Origin: Dromaius novaehollandiae
Taxonomy: Eukaryota > Chordata > Aves > Casuariiformes > Dromaiidae
Reading direction: 5' to 3'
NCBI RefSeq assembly: GCF_036370855.1
Contig: NW_026991412.1
Span: 146,001-210,000 of the forward strand
Length of the DNA stretch: 64,000 nt
Positions 24,964 through 38,700 of the stretch are shown piece after piece; positions within the stretch are counted from its first letter, which is position 1, and the number at the start of each line of letters is the position of its first letter. The notes below the pieces were generated by a model. The model was not told where the DNA came from and searched no databases. It saw nothing but the letters and a program-made list of their open reading frames with translations. Made by a program: the position numbers and the translations under genes.

Positions 24964-27900
24964 CTGTCAAAGCAGAAGGCACACAAGAGCTCCTCACCAT
25001 TCATGCCTACAGCAGAAGTTCTTTACCATTTCTCCCAAGAACAGAATTGGCAAGAAACCAGTCCAGAGCACACCTTAGCCCAAGGCTACACACTCTGTCT
25101 CCAGTTGCACCTTTGAAGCCAGAGTGATGTCGGAGAATGGAGCATGGTCTTAAGACACACCAGAATTTCCCTGTTGTGGTTGGTCCAGCTTCTGTAAGCC
25201 TTGTGCAGCTCTTTACCAGGACCTGTCTGGTTAGGAGCTTTCTGTAGTGAGTGCAAGCTCATGCTCACCTTCTCAGGTGCTCCACTGGCCAGATTGCCCA
25301 GGCCCCTCACTGCCATCCGGCGCACAGTGCTGCTGGCATCCAGGGATTTGTCCACCAATGCACGGCGGACAGGCTGAAGTAGCTTCCACTTCTGAAGCAT
25401 TGGCGCCTTCATCAGCTAGGAAAGAGCACCATGACCATTAGCATTAGATTGATCCTGAGCACTCATGGCACATGCGTAACTGTTCATGGATTCCAGCATG
25501 GCTGGGATACTTTCTGCTAGGATCTTCCTGGAGAAAGAGATGGCCGAGACAGCAGCTTGCAAAGACAACTGCTCTCAAGCCTTCCTTTTCCACCTTCTGT
25601 CTTACCTCAGCAAAGAAAGATGCTGCCATGATCCTCAGGTTTGCTGATGGCGAGTCCAGCCATGGCAAGACAGCACGTATGGTGGTCACCGTGACCACAT
25701 CAGTTTGGAGGAGAACACTGCACACACAACACAAGAAGACAAGAAGGCGACAGAGTATGAGGTTCCAACAGTCAGCTGCTGTGATGCAGACGGTCTTCTT
25801 TGGCAACTCAGGACAGCCTCCCCAGGCAGATATGCTGGAGAGGTTCCCATCCAGACCGTTTCTGGCTTACAGTCACCCCCAAGAAGGAGAGAAGGCCTCC
25901 ACAAGGCTCTTACCTAGTCAGCAGACACATGCCCTCATGGTATGTCCGGGGATTTTCAAGAAAAGCCCATGTGTTCTGCTTCCGGAGAATCCCCATGCAT
26001 TTCTCACTGATGCACTTGCAGAGCACAGTATCTAATGCTTTGATGGAAAGCCTGATTGAAAAGAATATACATATGTCAGAATCGGAGCACTTGAGACTGT
26101 GTCAGGATCACTGAGGAAGCTCAGCCACTTTCAGAGGCACTCATTAACTTCTTCCAAGCCCCAGCGAGTAATACTCAAAGCACCCCCTGAAAGCACACTT
26201 CATAATCCCAAAGGGCATCAGGCTAAAAGGAAACTGGCATGATCACTCGCTTTGATGCCCCCAAACTCACTGAACACAGGGGAAAACCCGGAAGCCTCAA
26301 CTTCTTTGATGCTAGAACCTGAGGGGTCTTCTGCAGTACCAGAGTACCATTTATGCAAAAGATGCACAACAAGGTCCTCCGAGCTGGGGAAATGAATTGC
26401 AGTGGGCAGGAATCACCATGCTGTCGCTGCATCACCACTTGTGGGTTCCCCAAACAGACTAGTAATGGTAGAAGAGGAGGCCCAGCACAGCTTGAGGGGA
26501 CAGTCGCCCTTGCAAGGCCAAGAGGTACTTTGTTCTCTGTCATTCATATAAGCAAAGTCTCTCAGGGTTCATACACCAAAAAGAAAAAAAAGAGAGAGAG
26601 AAAAACAAACAGCACCCCAAGCGATGTTTGGAAACCTGCTGTGGCCACTGTCTGGACAAAGAGAAATTCAGTTCTGGTTTCCTAAGGAAAGGATTAAACA
26701 TGGTGACTGCAGAAATCTTGTCCATGGAGCACAGAAGCCTCTCTCATAGGAAGAACAGCTACCTTCAAGGCTATAAGACTGGAAGGACCAGAAGGATGTC
26801 CTGCCATATCCTCCAGTGCTGACAAACGGGTCGACTCAGCTGAAGGCCAGGGAGCTGTCTCCACTCATGTCTGGTGAGGCAGGAATGTTCCTGCTTTCAT
26901 CAAACCCCAATCATTGAATAACTGAGACTTTTGATTCAGAAGCACCTCCAAAGGGGAATAAAATCATCCAAGGATGCCCAGGGAAGACTAATAACAAAGT
27001 AGACAAAAACCAAGCCCAAAGAAATAGATGAAACAGCAGAATTCCCTGTGCATGACACAGAGTAAACCAATAGGCGAATTTTAGCTGTGCTGAGAGGGCC
27101 AGTTCCGCCTTCATTTCTGCTGTAGCTTTTCCTCACCAGGGCCACACAAGATTTTCTTCAGACTAGCTCCCACCAGCCTACTTTTTCAAAAGCATATTGA
27201 GCTTATGCTAGGGCACAAGAGACAACTCACAGGCTTTTTAAGAAAGTGGAGCAAAGCCTGACAAGAACGCAGAGAGAGGAGACAGACATAGACAAAGACT
27301 GGCTTGGTGAGGTGAGCTAAAGCTGCATCCTTCATCTCTGCCCGTTTTGCTCATTACCTGCAAGGACTGCTGCCTTCACCACTTGCCACAAGGACTGGCT
27401 CGTCTTCAACTCTTCCTGCAGATGAAGGCAGCTCCTTTCCAAGAGTGTTGCTGATTTGTTTCAGCAGCATTGGAAACAGCCGTGGCAGCAGGAGAGACAC
27501 ACTTTCCCGGGGCTCCAGGGAATACACCAGCTCACGGAGGGCACAGGTTACCTATGAAGAAATGCCGTCACAAACCACTTGGAAAGGAAGAGCTTTTGCC
27601 ACCACTTACCCCACCTGCCTGCCCGCCTGCCTGGCTGCTCTCCTCTGGAGCTCTGACTTCTGCCACAAGCTTGTGGATGGGCAACAACAAGCTCTCACAG
27701 CTTCTCACAGTGATCAAAATGAGAATGACCCAGCAAAGCACACTGTGAGGCTTCTGCATGTGGATTTACAAGTGCCTGTGTACCAGGAGGATGTCCAACC
27801 CCTCGCTTTCATTCCACGGGATCCTCAGCCAAAGAGGGGCAGAAATGTCACTTCACATACCATGAGAGGCTCCAGCGCAGCCAGATTGTCGCTCCCTTCC

Positions 27901-30900
27901 TCATCGAGGCAGTTGCTTCTGGCGGGGGTGTCTTCAGCGCTCTCCAGTTTGCCCATTAGCAACTGGAGCATTTCAATTGCAAAGATGCCTCTGCCAAGAG
28001 TCCTCCACAGCTCCACGGTATCACTGCAGGTGAACAGTTTACCCGTGATCGCGTGTACTGTTGGGCCTGCAGCCCCTCAAAGGCAGGTTAAATACTCCCC
28101 CCCTCCCAGCGCGGAGCTTTAGCAGCCCCAGTCCCTGGCAAGTCACAAGCACATGCTCTGGCAACAGTCGGACTTTTCTCCTCGGGGAAAGAGACAACTG
28201 GCTGCTGAACAGAGTCCCCTCTAGTGCCGCCAGGCTGTGGCGTCTCTGGGCTCCTGAAGTGGAAGGAGAGGGGAGGGGAACCTACCTGTCCATGGGCAGG
28301 TGTCTCTGGAGGAGGCTGTTGGTTACTGCCTCAGGGTGATAGCAGCCCAGGACAGACACTGCCTCAAAGAGGAACTCCTTCAGGCTGCCCTGCTGAGCAG
28401 CTGGCAGATGATCGTAAAGGATTGTCAGGATTTCTGGCACCTGGAAGGGACAAGGAAAGAACAGCAGGTTGTTTTAGGCCTTTCCTAGGGCTTCCCTTAA
28501 AGCCAGACCAATTCTTCAGCACATGAGCAAGTCCTGCTTCCTTGACCATTTGTCAAGATCTCACCCTAAACTTCAGCCCTACCACTCCACACAGTGGAGG
28601 GTTTTCTTTTGGGTCTAAGTGTGCTCCTTGCCCTCTCACGCACACAGATGTGCTGTCATTGCACATGCCTTGGCTCCCTTCTGTTTTCAGCTTCTCTTCT
28701 CATGCACACAAAAGACATTTTAACGTTTCACCCAGAGCAGTCTGAACGCTTCTAACTATGTGCTTGAAATAAGGCAACATCAAGACCTAACACATTCTTC
28801 ACACCTTCCGAAGATACCATGCAGTGCCTGCACAAGGGCCTTCAGGTCCTTCCTGGAGGAACCAGCTCTCCAGGGATACTTGTCCTTGCCTCCAGCCTCC
28901 TCATTTCTCATAGATTTAACACCTTCCCCAGAGGGAACAACTTTGCTCTGGAGGAAGACATTTGGCAGATCCTTTCACCGCCAGAAACTGTGGCCGTAGC
29001 CTGCACAGAGCAAAACTACTCACTTCTCCTGTGGATGACAGCCATCAAGACACTATCTGTCTGCTCTTTTTCCCCACAGGACAGACACCAAGCGATCTGC
29101 TGACCACGTATGAAAGGAACAGAGCCCAGGAGAAAAGATGGCTGGCACCGTTCACCAGTGGACCCCGAGACGCAGCACAGACCAGAGAAAGGGGGGGGGC
29201 TCTACTAAATTGTGTCTATCAGATTTGCTCCTTCTTGGCACTGTGTCTGGAACAGTTGGAGACTTTGCTCCAGAAGGGTTTGTATTGCTGGTACCAGATG
29301 CACAGTAGCTCTTGGATTAGGTTGCCAGGACTTCAGCTGGATAAACAAGACATTCTTGGCTCTGCATGCAAGATGCATTTCTGCAGACCACAGCAGCTAG
29401 ACAAGGGGTAGTGCAGCAGCTCAGTGTCAAAGTTCCAACTCTAAAGATAAACAAGGGGTGTTTTACCTCCCGCAACATTTCTCTTCCACATTCCTTCAGG
29501 AAGATGAGCATCCACTCGCCTGCTGCCCGAGCACAAGTGGGGCTGAAGGACAGCATGCTGCCCAGGACAGCCTTCAGAAAGCCTCTTGCCTGCTCTGAGC
29601 AAAAGGATTTGCATGCAACCTGGAGAGAAATGAGAAACAGGAGAAACAACATCAGAAGTCTGCTTCCTCTCTTACAAGCAAAGGACAAGAAAACTTGAGC
29701 AGCTTCTCAGTTCAGCCATTAGCTAATCCTGAAGGTGGCAGGTGCTTTGTATTCCAATTGCACATACAACTTCTTCTTTTGATTTATGAAGCTCATAGAG
29801 TTGGAAGGCTCTTCCATGAGGTCGGTTGCTTGCCTACACAACTTATGTTCTTAAAATAACTCTCAAGAGCTGGCAAGCTAATACATGTTAAAATAAAGAG
29901 AAAGCCATCGGGCTAAGGAACTTCCCTGCTTTGCTTCAACAGCTCACTTTCCCCAGATGGAGAGTGTTTGGGTGTGGATGGATGAAAACAAACACACAAA
30001 CTCATAGAAACTTCATGGAGTCTACTTCTTTCCCCAGTGGGAACGCTAGATATTGTTATGCTTCAAAACCCTCTTACTACTTGCTAACAACAGAGGCCCC
30101 ATTGCTATAGGCCACTCTGAAAGGGGAGAGAAATCTTGGAAGTAAAGAAGAGAAAAGTGATGGGAGCTGAGCCACCAGGTAGCCACAGCTCTGGCTTTGG
30201 AGTCAGTAACCTTTGCGATTTTGGAAGAGGTCCTCAGCAGCGAATCCACATCTGCGGCCACTAGCTCCTCACAGAAGTGATTCAGATCCACTTCCCTTGT
30301 GTGCATAACCTTGCCTAAAAGAAACACAGGTGGGAAAGGATAGGCACATTTTCTGAAAATGAACCCCCAGTCCACAGCCATTGATCAAGGAATCACCAAA
30401 TGGTGGTAGGGAATTCCACAGGGGTAGTGCAGGACCCTTCTGAACTCTGGGTGCAGCATTTTACGAGTCAGGCCATCAGATTCTGCTCTATGCCAGTCAG
30501 AAAAAACACTCTCCTTCTCCTACAGCAGTTTTCAGACTATACCTATTGTCCTCAACTATGGCTCCTCTTTTTCTCAGCCCCTCCATCCCATGTGCAAGCA
30601 CAGGTCACACCTATCCTCTGACTGGGAGGAGGGTCTCCATAGATTCATCAGTGTGGACAGGTGATGCTGACCAAAGTCCACTCCAGAAGCCCAGGTGTAC
30701 AACTCCCTTCTAAACAATTTCTCAACTGGGATCATTACTTTGTCTCTACAAAGCTAGAAAGTGCTGTCCTCTAATCCTTGGTGCCTGAGAGTGCTGCCCT
30801 GAGACAGAAATGTGGGAGGGCTCTCATTCTCCACAGCACCCAGAAGTGCCCCTGAGGCAGGGCTGCTCAGAGAACTTTCCCAGGCCTCCCTTGTGCTATG

Positions 30901-32736
30901 GCCAGGAGGGAAAAGAATGACCAAGGTCTGGATGCAAGAAACCAGCAGTCTGCTGTCCATTACTCTTCTCCTCTGGCAATGGAGCCCCCTCCCTGCACAT
31001 TGCCTCTGCTGCCAGACAGGGAAGAGAGGGAAGAGCAGGCGGAAGGAAGTGGGAAGCAATGACTGTTCTTCTCACCTTGTGTTGAGAGAAGGCAGCTGAT
31101 ACAGTCGACTGCCCGCTGGCGTGATGTGGCCAGGGAGTCACAGCTGAGAGGCCCCAGCACTCCAATCATGGAGCCAAACTGCTCAGAAGAGTTTTCTCTC
31201 TGGTAGAAATCAAAGAAAGAAGAAAGTTCTCAGGCTGCAGGAGTGGCCCTTCAACCTTCTCCTTCTGACACTGACTCCTGACCCACAGCAGGGCATCTGG
31301 ATCGACAGAAGCTCAGCTTTATCCTCCCAGGAGATTAGCAACCCAGAGCACAGCTCTGAGCAAACCTCCCTGCCAGGGAAGCAGAAGGGCTTAAGGAGCA
31401 ATGCTGTCTTGGTGGCAGATGGGTGCTGAGGTTAGGGCAGAGCTGCAGAGAAGACCTGCAGGGCCTCCTGGCTCGCCAGGGCTGCCCTCGTCTTGGTTCC
31501 CCGAGAGACTCCAGCTGAACCCACAAGCACTCCCAAAGAGTTTTGGGAAGAGGGAGTCAATACTCACAGCATCCTCCAGTCTCTCGGTGTAAGTCTTTAG
31601 CAGATGAGTGCAGGCATAAAGGGCCCTCTCTCTCTCCCACTCTTTCCCAGAACGGAGCCAGGCCTCTAGGAGCTGTTGGAAGACCACAGCTAGATCAGGG
31701 CATGCATCGTTTGCACGCACACACACTCACACACACACACACACACTCCTTTACAGTCTCCCACCTTTTCTTCCCCCAGGAACCACACTAAGGATACATT
31801 GGCCTCCATGGGAATTCATCACCGCTGTGAGGTACACAAACACTGAAGGCTTCTTATATTAGTGTATCTGATACTTGCACACAGCACTCACTCATCAGCA
31901 AAGATTGGGAGTGCCTTGTATCCGTCCACCATGGCCATCTTGGCAACAGCTCCCATTGCAACATGCCCTGACAACCAATAACACAACTCCTACAGCCACG
32001 ACGGGCCATAGTTTTCTCCACCTCCAGGGAAGAATTGCATGCCTTGCACCTGCCTCCAGAGCATCTCCTATTCTCAGATGATCCCCTAAAGCGTGAGGCC
32101 CTCCATCCTTGGCTCTCCTCTTGACAAAAGAGAGTTTCCCTTTCTCCTCTTTGCTACTCACGTGAAAGGTTTCCTTGAGCCATGACAAGGTCAGCTCTTC
32201 CTCAAGACTTGTCATGAGGCGAGCAAGAGCTTCCAGGGATCGTGTATAGAGAGCCTAAAAGCAAGAGAGAAGGAGTGGTAGCTGAAATCAGAGAGCCTCA
32301 GAACTCAGCCAGAGTCCAGAGCCTCAGCTCTGCCAGCATTCAGTGCATGATAAGGTGCAGCTCTGAACATGCAGAGCAGCAGAGGGGGATTGACAGCTAC
32401 CTCTGCATGCTCAGCATCATCTGCTGCCTCCCCTTCTTTTGTCTGCTCAAGGGGAGGAAGGGGAAATAGGCTTCGGAAGCACTCCTGAAGAAGATGACAG
32501 TTTTCCTTCTGGGTCAGAGATGGCTTGATCTTGCTGGCAGAAGACAAAAGAAAGAGTTCAGAAAGGACACTTGCTACTCTTTGCCAGAGGGGGTCCAGTG
32601 GCAGCTAGAGTTCATCTGAAGCTGGAGCCCCAGTTCCCAACACTGCTGTTCCATGAAGAGGGAGCACTTCCGCCAACTCCCATGGATTCTTGCCCATCAG
32701 ACTCCCAGCGTACAGAGAGCCGGGAGCTCTCTTCCC

Positions 32737-32781
<45 letters not shown>

Positions 32782-35700
32782 AGCCTTTCTGCAGCCCAGA
32801 CCACTCTCTGTTCCACACTTCTCCAATCTACAGCCTCAGGCCATCTCTCTCCAACACTGGGCTCCAGGATCTGTACCGCATCACATCTTCCAGGATCATA
32901 CATAACGGGGACCATCACCTCACCCCACACCAAAGGCAGCTTCTCACCCCACACTCAGGTCAACTGTGAAGCTTCAATCAGCTCCTCTGTGACATGCGGA
33001 GGAAAACCCAGCACACAGGAGGAAAAGCCCTACCTCAAGTGCTCCACCGCAAGAATTGCCCTGTAGCGAACGGGAGAAGCCACGCAATCCAGGGGCTCCT
33101 GCTTCATGAAGTCCTGCAGGTCACAGAGAGACAGGTACACAGAGGTCAGAGGGCAGGAAAGAAGAGGGCCTTGCCTCAGCAAGAAGAGCAGATTCTTCTT
33201 CCGCGCGTGTGGCTAACACAGACAGCCTCCATGCAGGTTTCTCCCAGAACTGCCGGAAGACCGCAGCTCCAGAGAGGACAGACCCACTGCTCTTCCCAGG
33301 GATCACCCACAAGCTGGCAGCACAAGGGACCCTAGTGTGCTGGTGCCTAGGCCTCGGACACTCCCAAGTTTGCCCAAGGCCTTTCTCAGCCCACAGAGAA
33401 CAGTGCCTCTCTGAGGAAACCCCTCTCAGTGCACAAACTCTTCTGCAGGACAGCCTCTCTCATTCCATGTCACTCACCAGCACAAGCTCCAGCAGCACCC
33501 TCTTCGAAGCAAAGCTGAAGTTCTCACAGGTGCCAACGCCTTGAAGGGCGCAGCTGACTTCTGTGACACTCTGGATTAGGGCCAGCTTGAGTTCTGTGTC
33601 CTGAGGACCAGGAAAGAAAAAAAAGGTGACATAGATGAGGAGCTGTTCAAAGGACCAAAGGCCAAAAGATTAACAGGAGGGCCAAAAGATCAACCCAAGG
33701 GCCAAAGCTACTCTCAAAGTGCTGCGGAGGGAAGAAACTGCATCCTCCAGGAGCCTAGGGGGAAGGGCCTCTGGGTCTTATTTCAGTGGAAGGAGATCTC
33801 TCCTGGGATCCTAGGAAGACATGGACTACCTGGAAGCAGAAAGGAGCTTTCCCCAGCTTCCTACCCAAAAGAGAGCCCCCTGGACTCTGGCCCAAGGCAG
33901 TGGGGAAAGCAAATCTGGAACAACGGAAACTGGAAATGGGAGAAGGGCAAGGAGCAAGGCTCATTCAGGGAGCATTTACTGGGGCTGGGAAAGTGATGCC
34001 CGGTGCCTGCAAGGTGCAAGGAGAAAGAGTGAGAGTCGGGGAAACAGAAAACACTAGTATGCGAAAGACGGCAGCAGTTCAGATTACCGCCAACACTACG
34101 AGGCTGCAGAGACTCATCTGGAGCCCTCTGTCCCCTGCATGGGGAGCAACGGCTAGAACTGGACCTGGGATACTGCTTGTGCTTCGGGTCTCTGACATCT
34201 CAGACAAGTCCCCCAAAACTCAAAGAACACCAGCAATGACACGGGGATATATGTCAAAGGGATAGAGTGGCAGGTTTGGAACTGGAGATCCAGGACTCTT
34301 GTTGAGAGCAGATCTTTCCAAACAGATGCTCTGTCCCAGTAAGCTCCGGTTCAGAGGAGGGCGGGAGCTAGCTCTAGACTAATTGTCCCGACACCGAGCA
34401 TTCACAGCTCCTACCTGAGGGCTGGTTCTGTACTGGCACAGGATGTTCTCTACAATGTCCGTCTCGACCCGGGCAAGAAGCTGCTGCTTGGGTGCATGGA
34501 GTGCTATTTTACTGTAGATGAGCATGACAGCAGCAGCTGTCTTTGCTCCGTTCTCCTTCTGGTGCTCCTGGAAAATTGGGAAAGTCAGGAGGATTCAGTC
34601 GAGCCTCTTCATTTTACCTTAGACTTCCCCTTTGCTTCTAGCTGAGAAACTGCCTCCAAACAGGTACGAGCTTGCCTTTTTCATCCACACTTCTCAAAAC
34701 ATTTCACCAAGTAACTCTTCAATGCCTCCGTTAACTCTCTGGGAGAGAGCTGTTCTCCCTCCCACTGTCTCCCTCTCTTGTGTCTAAGAGCTGGAACTCT
34801 TAGACAAAGGAGGGCTGAAGTGCAGAACCTCCTTCCTTGACAGCACCAGGAGTTTGAGCACTGCCCATTGACCATCCCTCATTTCCATTTGCCAGCTGAA
34901 CTGAAACCACACCCAACACTGTTCCAATGGCCAGTTGCTGTTTGTTGCCACTGCTGGGGAATTTTGATCCATGACTTTGTAATGGGATCTGTCCTGAAGA
35001 CGCCTGAAGCACCAGAACTCCTGGCTACAGGCTTCCGGCAGTTCTTACACAAGCAAAGAAAGCCAAGACAACAGAGAAAACCTGCTTCCCTTACCTTCTG
35101 GAGGGTGAAGACCCTAGGAAGTCTCCTATTCTCCCCAGCAGCAGCAAAGTCGTGGACTGTCTTCAAGGCCAGGTCGAAGTGGCCCTCAGCAGAGGATGCT
35201 AACACCGAAATCGGTCCCTGCAACACAAGGGAAAGAGTGAGTCTGTTTCCATCCCACACATTCATCCCTTTCAAGCTTTCAAGCATATTGCCTGAGGGAA
35301 TCAGCAGGAAAAAGCTCCAAGTCAGGCAACGAGATCCAAGCTGCCGAGGGAAAACTGGAGAGCGCAGGGATAGAGAGCACCCACCTCTCTCTCAGAAGGT
35401 TCCAGACGTCTGACTCTTTCCAAGTAGCTCTGCAGCTGTTCTTCAATGTAGCTGATGTTCTGAGACGCTGCCAGTGCTCCCCCCACAGCCTTATAGAGGA
35501 AATTCTGAAAGAGAAGAGGCCAGCGCGAAGAGGTTGCTAACACAGCAACCTGTCATCACTGGAGAAGCGGAACACCCAGCTACCACCCCATCTCAAGGAC
35601 CAAGAGACAGCCAAGGCACCAAGACTACAAAAACAGCCCATTTCTTGGCCCAATCCAGTTACCAGCTCTATACAGAGAATTAAAGGAAGAAAAAAAAAAA

Positions 35701-38700
35701 AGACATTATGTAGGGCTGAGAATAGGAAGCAGTGAAAAGCAACTGTATTGAAAAAAACCATGCAGGGAGAGAAGCATCCTGTGGCTCTGCCACCAAACCT
35801 CTCAAGGAAGAAAAGTAAAGACCAAGTCTTAGCAGAGGACCAACCTTCTCCTTGGAAAAGTTTGGATAGTGGGCCATCTGCTGAGTTAACTCGCCATTCA
35901 GCTTCATATTCCAGGTCTCATTCTTTATGGCTTCCAGAGATGTTCTCAGGAACTATGGAGAAAACAAAAAGTGAAGCAAATGCTTCCTCAGGTTTTGTCA
36001 AGGTCTTTCTCTCATTCCAGTGTAACAAGAAGGTGTCTGGGGACAGCTCACACTACGGATAATCCATCTTCCCTTCCCACCCCTTTAATCTGCCCCAGAC
36101 CCTTCTTCCAATATGCAGCTAAGATCCTTCTGGGTCTCAGGAAACTATAGAGAAAGAGGCAGTGGCGCTTTTAGGACAACAGGCCCAAGTTCTGGGAGAG
36201 GACAGGCTTGCCCAAAACCTCACTGCCAAGACCCCACCTCCCAGCTGTCATAAAAGAACTCTGTACCTGCAGCAGACGGCACTCCCATTCTGCATAGTCC
36301 AGGGAGCTCTCATCTTTTCCTGGGAAACAAGAGGACACAACAGCAGGTCATCTGATTACAGTGAGCCCAAAAGAAGCATCCACACGTCTCCTTTGGAAGC
36401 AAAAAGTCCAGCATTCCCAGGCTACCAGCTCCCAGAATGTACCTGTTCTGTCAGGGCTCAAAGGCAGCTACTCCACCAGCCCCTTTGTGAGTCCAAATGC
36501 ATAAGGTATGTCCAAGTCCCATTTGTTCAGGACCATGGAATCAACGCTGGGGAATACTGACTGCTGGTCAAAGCAGCTGTCTATTTCCTCACAGGAAGAA
36601 AAATGAGGCAGAAGGGCCTTTCACAACCAGCTGGAGCTTAGTGCAAGAGAGAACTGCCACTGCCAAGCTGGACTCGACTGGTGACTCTGAGCTTCCAAGG
36701 AGAGGGCAGTGCCACAAAATCTCCTCAAGGGGGAATGTAACCACTCACAAACACTGTCCAAGCAAGGGTGGGAGGATGCTGCCAGAGCCTGCCATTCTGA
36801 TGCAATATGCCAGGCTAAAGCCCACACAGGGATCAGATTATTTCAGGAGCATTACTTCTCTCAGCTGTCAGTTCCAGCTCCCTGGAACTGGGAGGGATGA
36901 AGAACAAGACAGCTTTAAGACACTCAAGGGCTCCGTTGTCCTCAGGCACTCTGGGGACCTGCCTTTTCCTGACTTCCCTTCTGTCCTCTTCAAATCAATC
37001 CCCTCCCAGCGGACACTTTACCTTCAAGGTACTGCAGCAAGGAAGGGATCTGGGCCATCCAGGGAATCCCCACCGCTCTGTGAATTGCCCTGTGAAGGGT
37101 CTTCAGCAGCTGCAGGGCAACAGCTCCATGGCCACCTCCTTCATAAGGAGAGCAAGCAAGCACCTGGAAGAGGGAAGGAGAGAGAATTAGAGCTCCAGCC
37201 TGACAGAGGAACAGCAGTTTGTCTGAGAAAGGAGAGGGGCTTTGCAGGTGCCATGGCAGGCAGCACACAGCAGAACTGCTTCTCTTTTTGCACTGCCTCC
37301 CTGAGGAATGGCGCGTCCTTGCTATTCGAGAGGTCCACACTGGGAATGCCCAGGCAGTCCTTGGAGGGCAAGACGCCCTCCAGCAGGCTTGTTCCTCCCT
37401 GAAGGCTGCAAGCATCTGCCTTGAAAGCAGTCTCCATCCGGAGCTCTCCCCCTTTCCCTTGGTCAGGAAAACTCTGCCCCGAGGAGTCCCCAACTACTCA
37501 CCAGGAGACGTACCAGCAGAGCCTGGGGAGTTGGCAGTTTGGCTGGAAAGAGAAAGAAAGATCCATTTCAGCAGGCCAAGTCCCACACAAGATGATCACC
37601 CGTCCATCCCAGGCAAAGCCTCCAGGACAGGACTGAAGGGGCCTGATAATCTGCTGATAAATTTGCCTTCCCCCAGCTTTTCCCATCTTAGGGTATCCAT
37701 GCAATTAACGTGCCGAAAGGAAGGTAACTCCCCAGCACTGCCAGCAAGGAGTCCTCCATTTTACAGGGAGAATGCTGAGAAATGAAGAGCAAAGCATTTT
37801 CTCTGGGAAATGCAGAGGAAATTTCCACAAAGGAAATACAGGGCAGGACTCCCTGTCACCTAGCAGAAGGGCAAGGCTGTGCTGTTCACTCTTCCCAGCC
37901 TCCCAGTTGGGTCTGCCAGGGGACAGAGACACACACAGGCTCAGCCTGTCCACCTGACAGAGCAGGACAGAATACTTTGGAAGTTTCTCTCTTTTACCGC
38001 GTTCTTGGTAGCACAGGTAATTGGGTTCCTCCTTCTCTTCTGCTCTCTCCTGTCTCTCCACGAGCTCCCTGAGGCAGCGGGAGAGTGGGACCAGAGTGCC
38101 AGTGTACTGAGCTGGCACTACGAACTGGAGGAGCCTTGGCCATAGGAGCTGCAGAGCAAAATACAGCAATTCAGCACGTCATTCTTTCCATCCCTTCAAC
38201 TCCTGTTTTCATAGTGGCTGTCCTCTGTGGCTATGACCCAGCCCCTCCACTGTTAGCCCTCTCCAGGGCATTACTTCATGTCTCTCCCACCCTTTCTCTT
38301 CTGTCTCTCTTCCTTCTAGTCCACTGTCCTAATCCCCACTTGAGCCCATCTCTTGGACTGTTATTCACAAGGCTTCATTTCCCCTCTCCTCCGACAAGAC
38401 ATTCTGGTAGCCCCGTGCTCGGAAGAGCTTGTCAGCAGGGAGGGGGAGGGCTAGAAGAAGGTATCCTCAAGGCAAGGAGTAGCACCAGGTGGTGGGATGA
38501 CTTACTCTTGTCATGCCGCTTGCTGAGACGTCCAGGGTGTCGAGGACATGTAAGCAGAGAGTTTGAAGCGCGGTCTCTGCCACTGCTTCCCTCTCAGAGA
38601 GGTTTCCTGTCTCCTGCAAGACACAAGTTTGAAAACACTCCCATCAGCTACTGTTTCTTCAGGAAGAGGCTAGAGGCTTCAGTAGGAGACTTGGCTTTTG

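Noticed and set aside
25440-25523. HEAT-helix-like frame (ILAESIPAMLESMNS) between two MROH exons
   Set aside because: It has no usable donor in phase, and the neighbouring exons (FFAE and LMKAPMLQ) already join correctly in phase 0 as in other MROH proteins.
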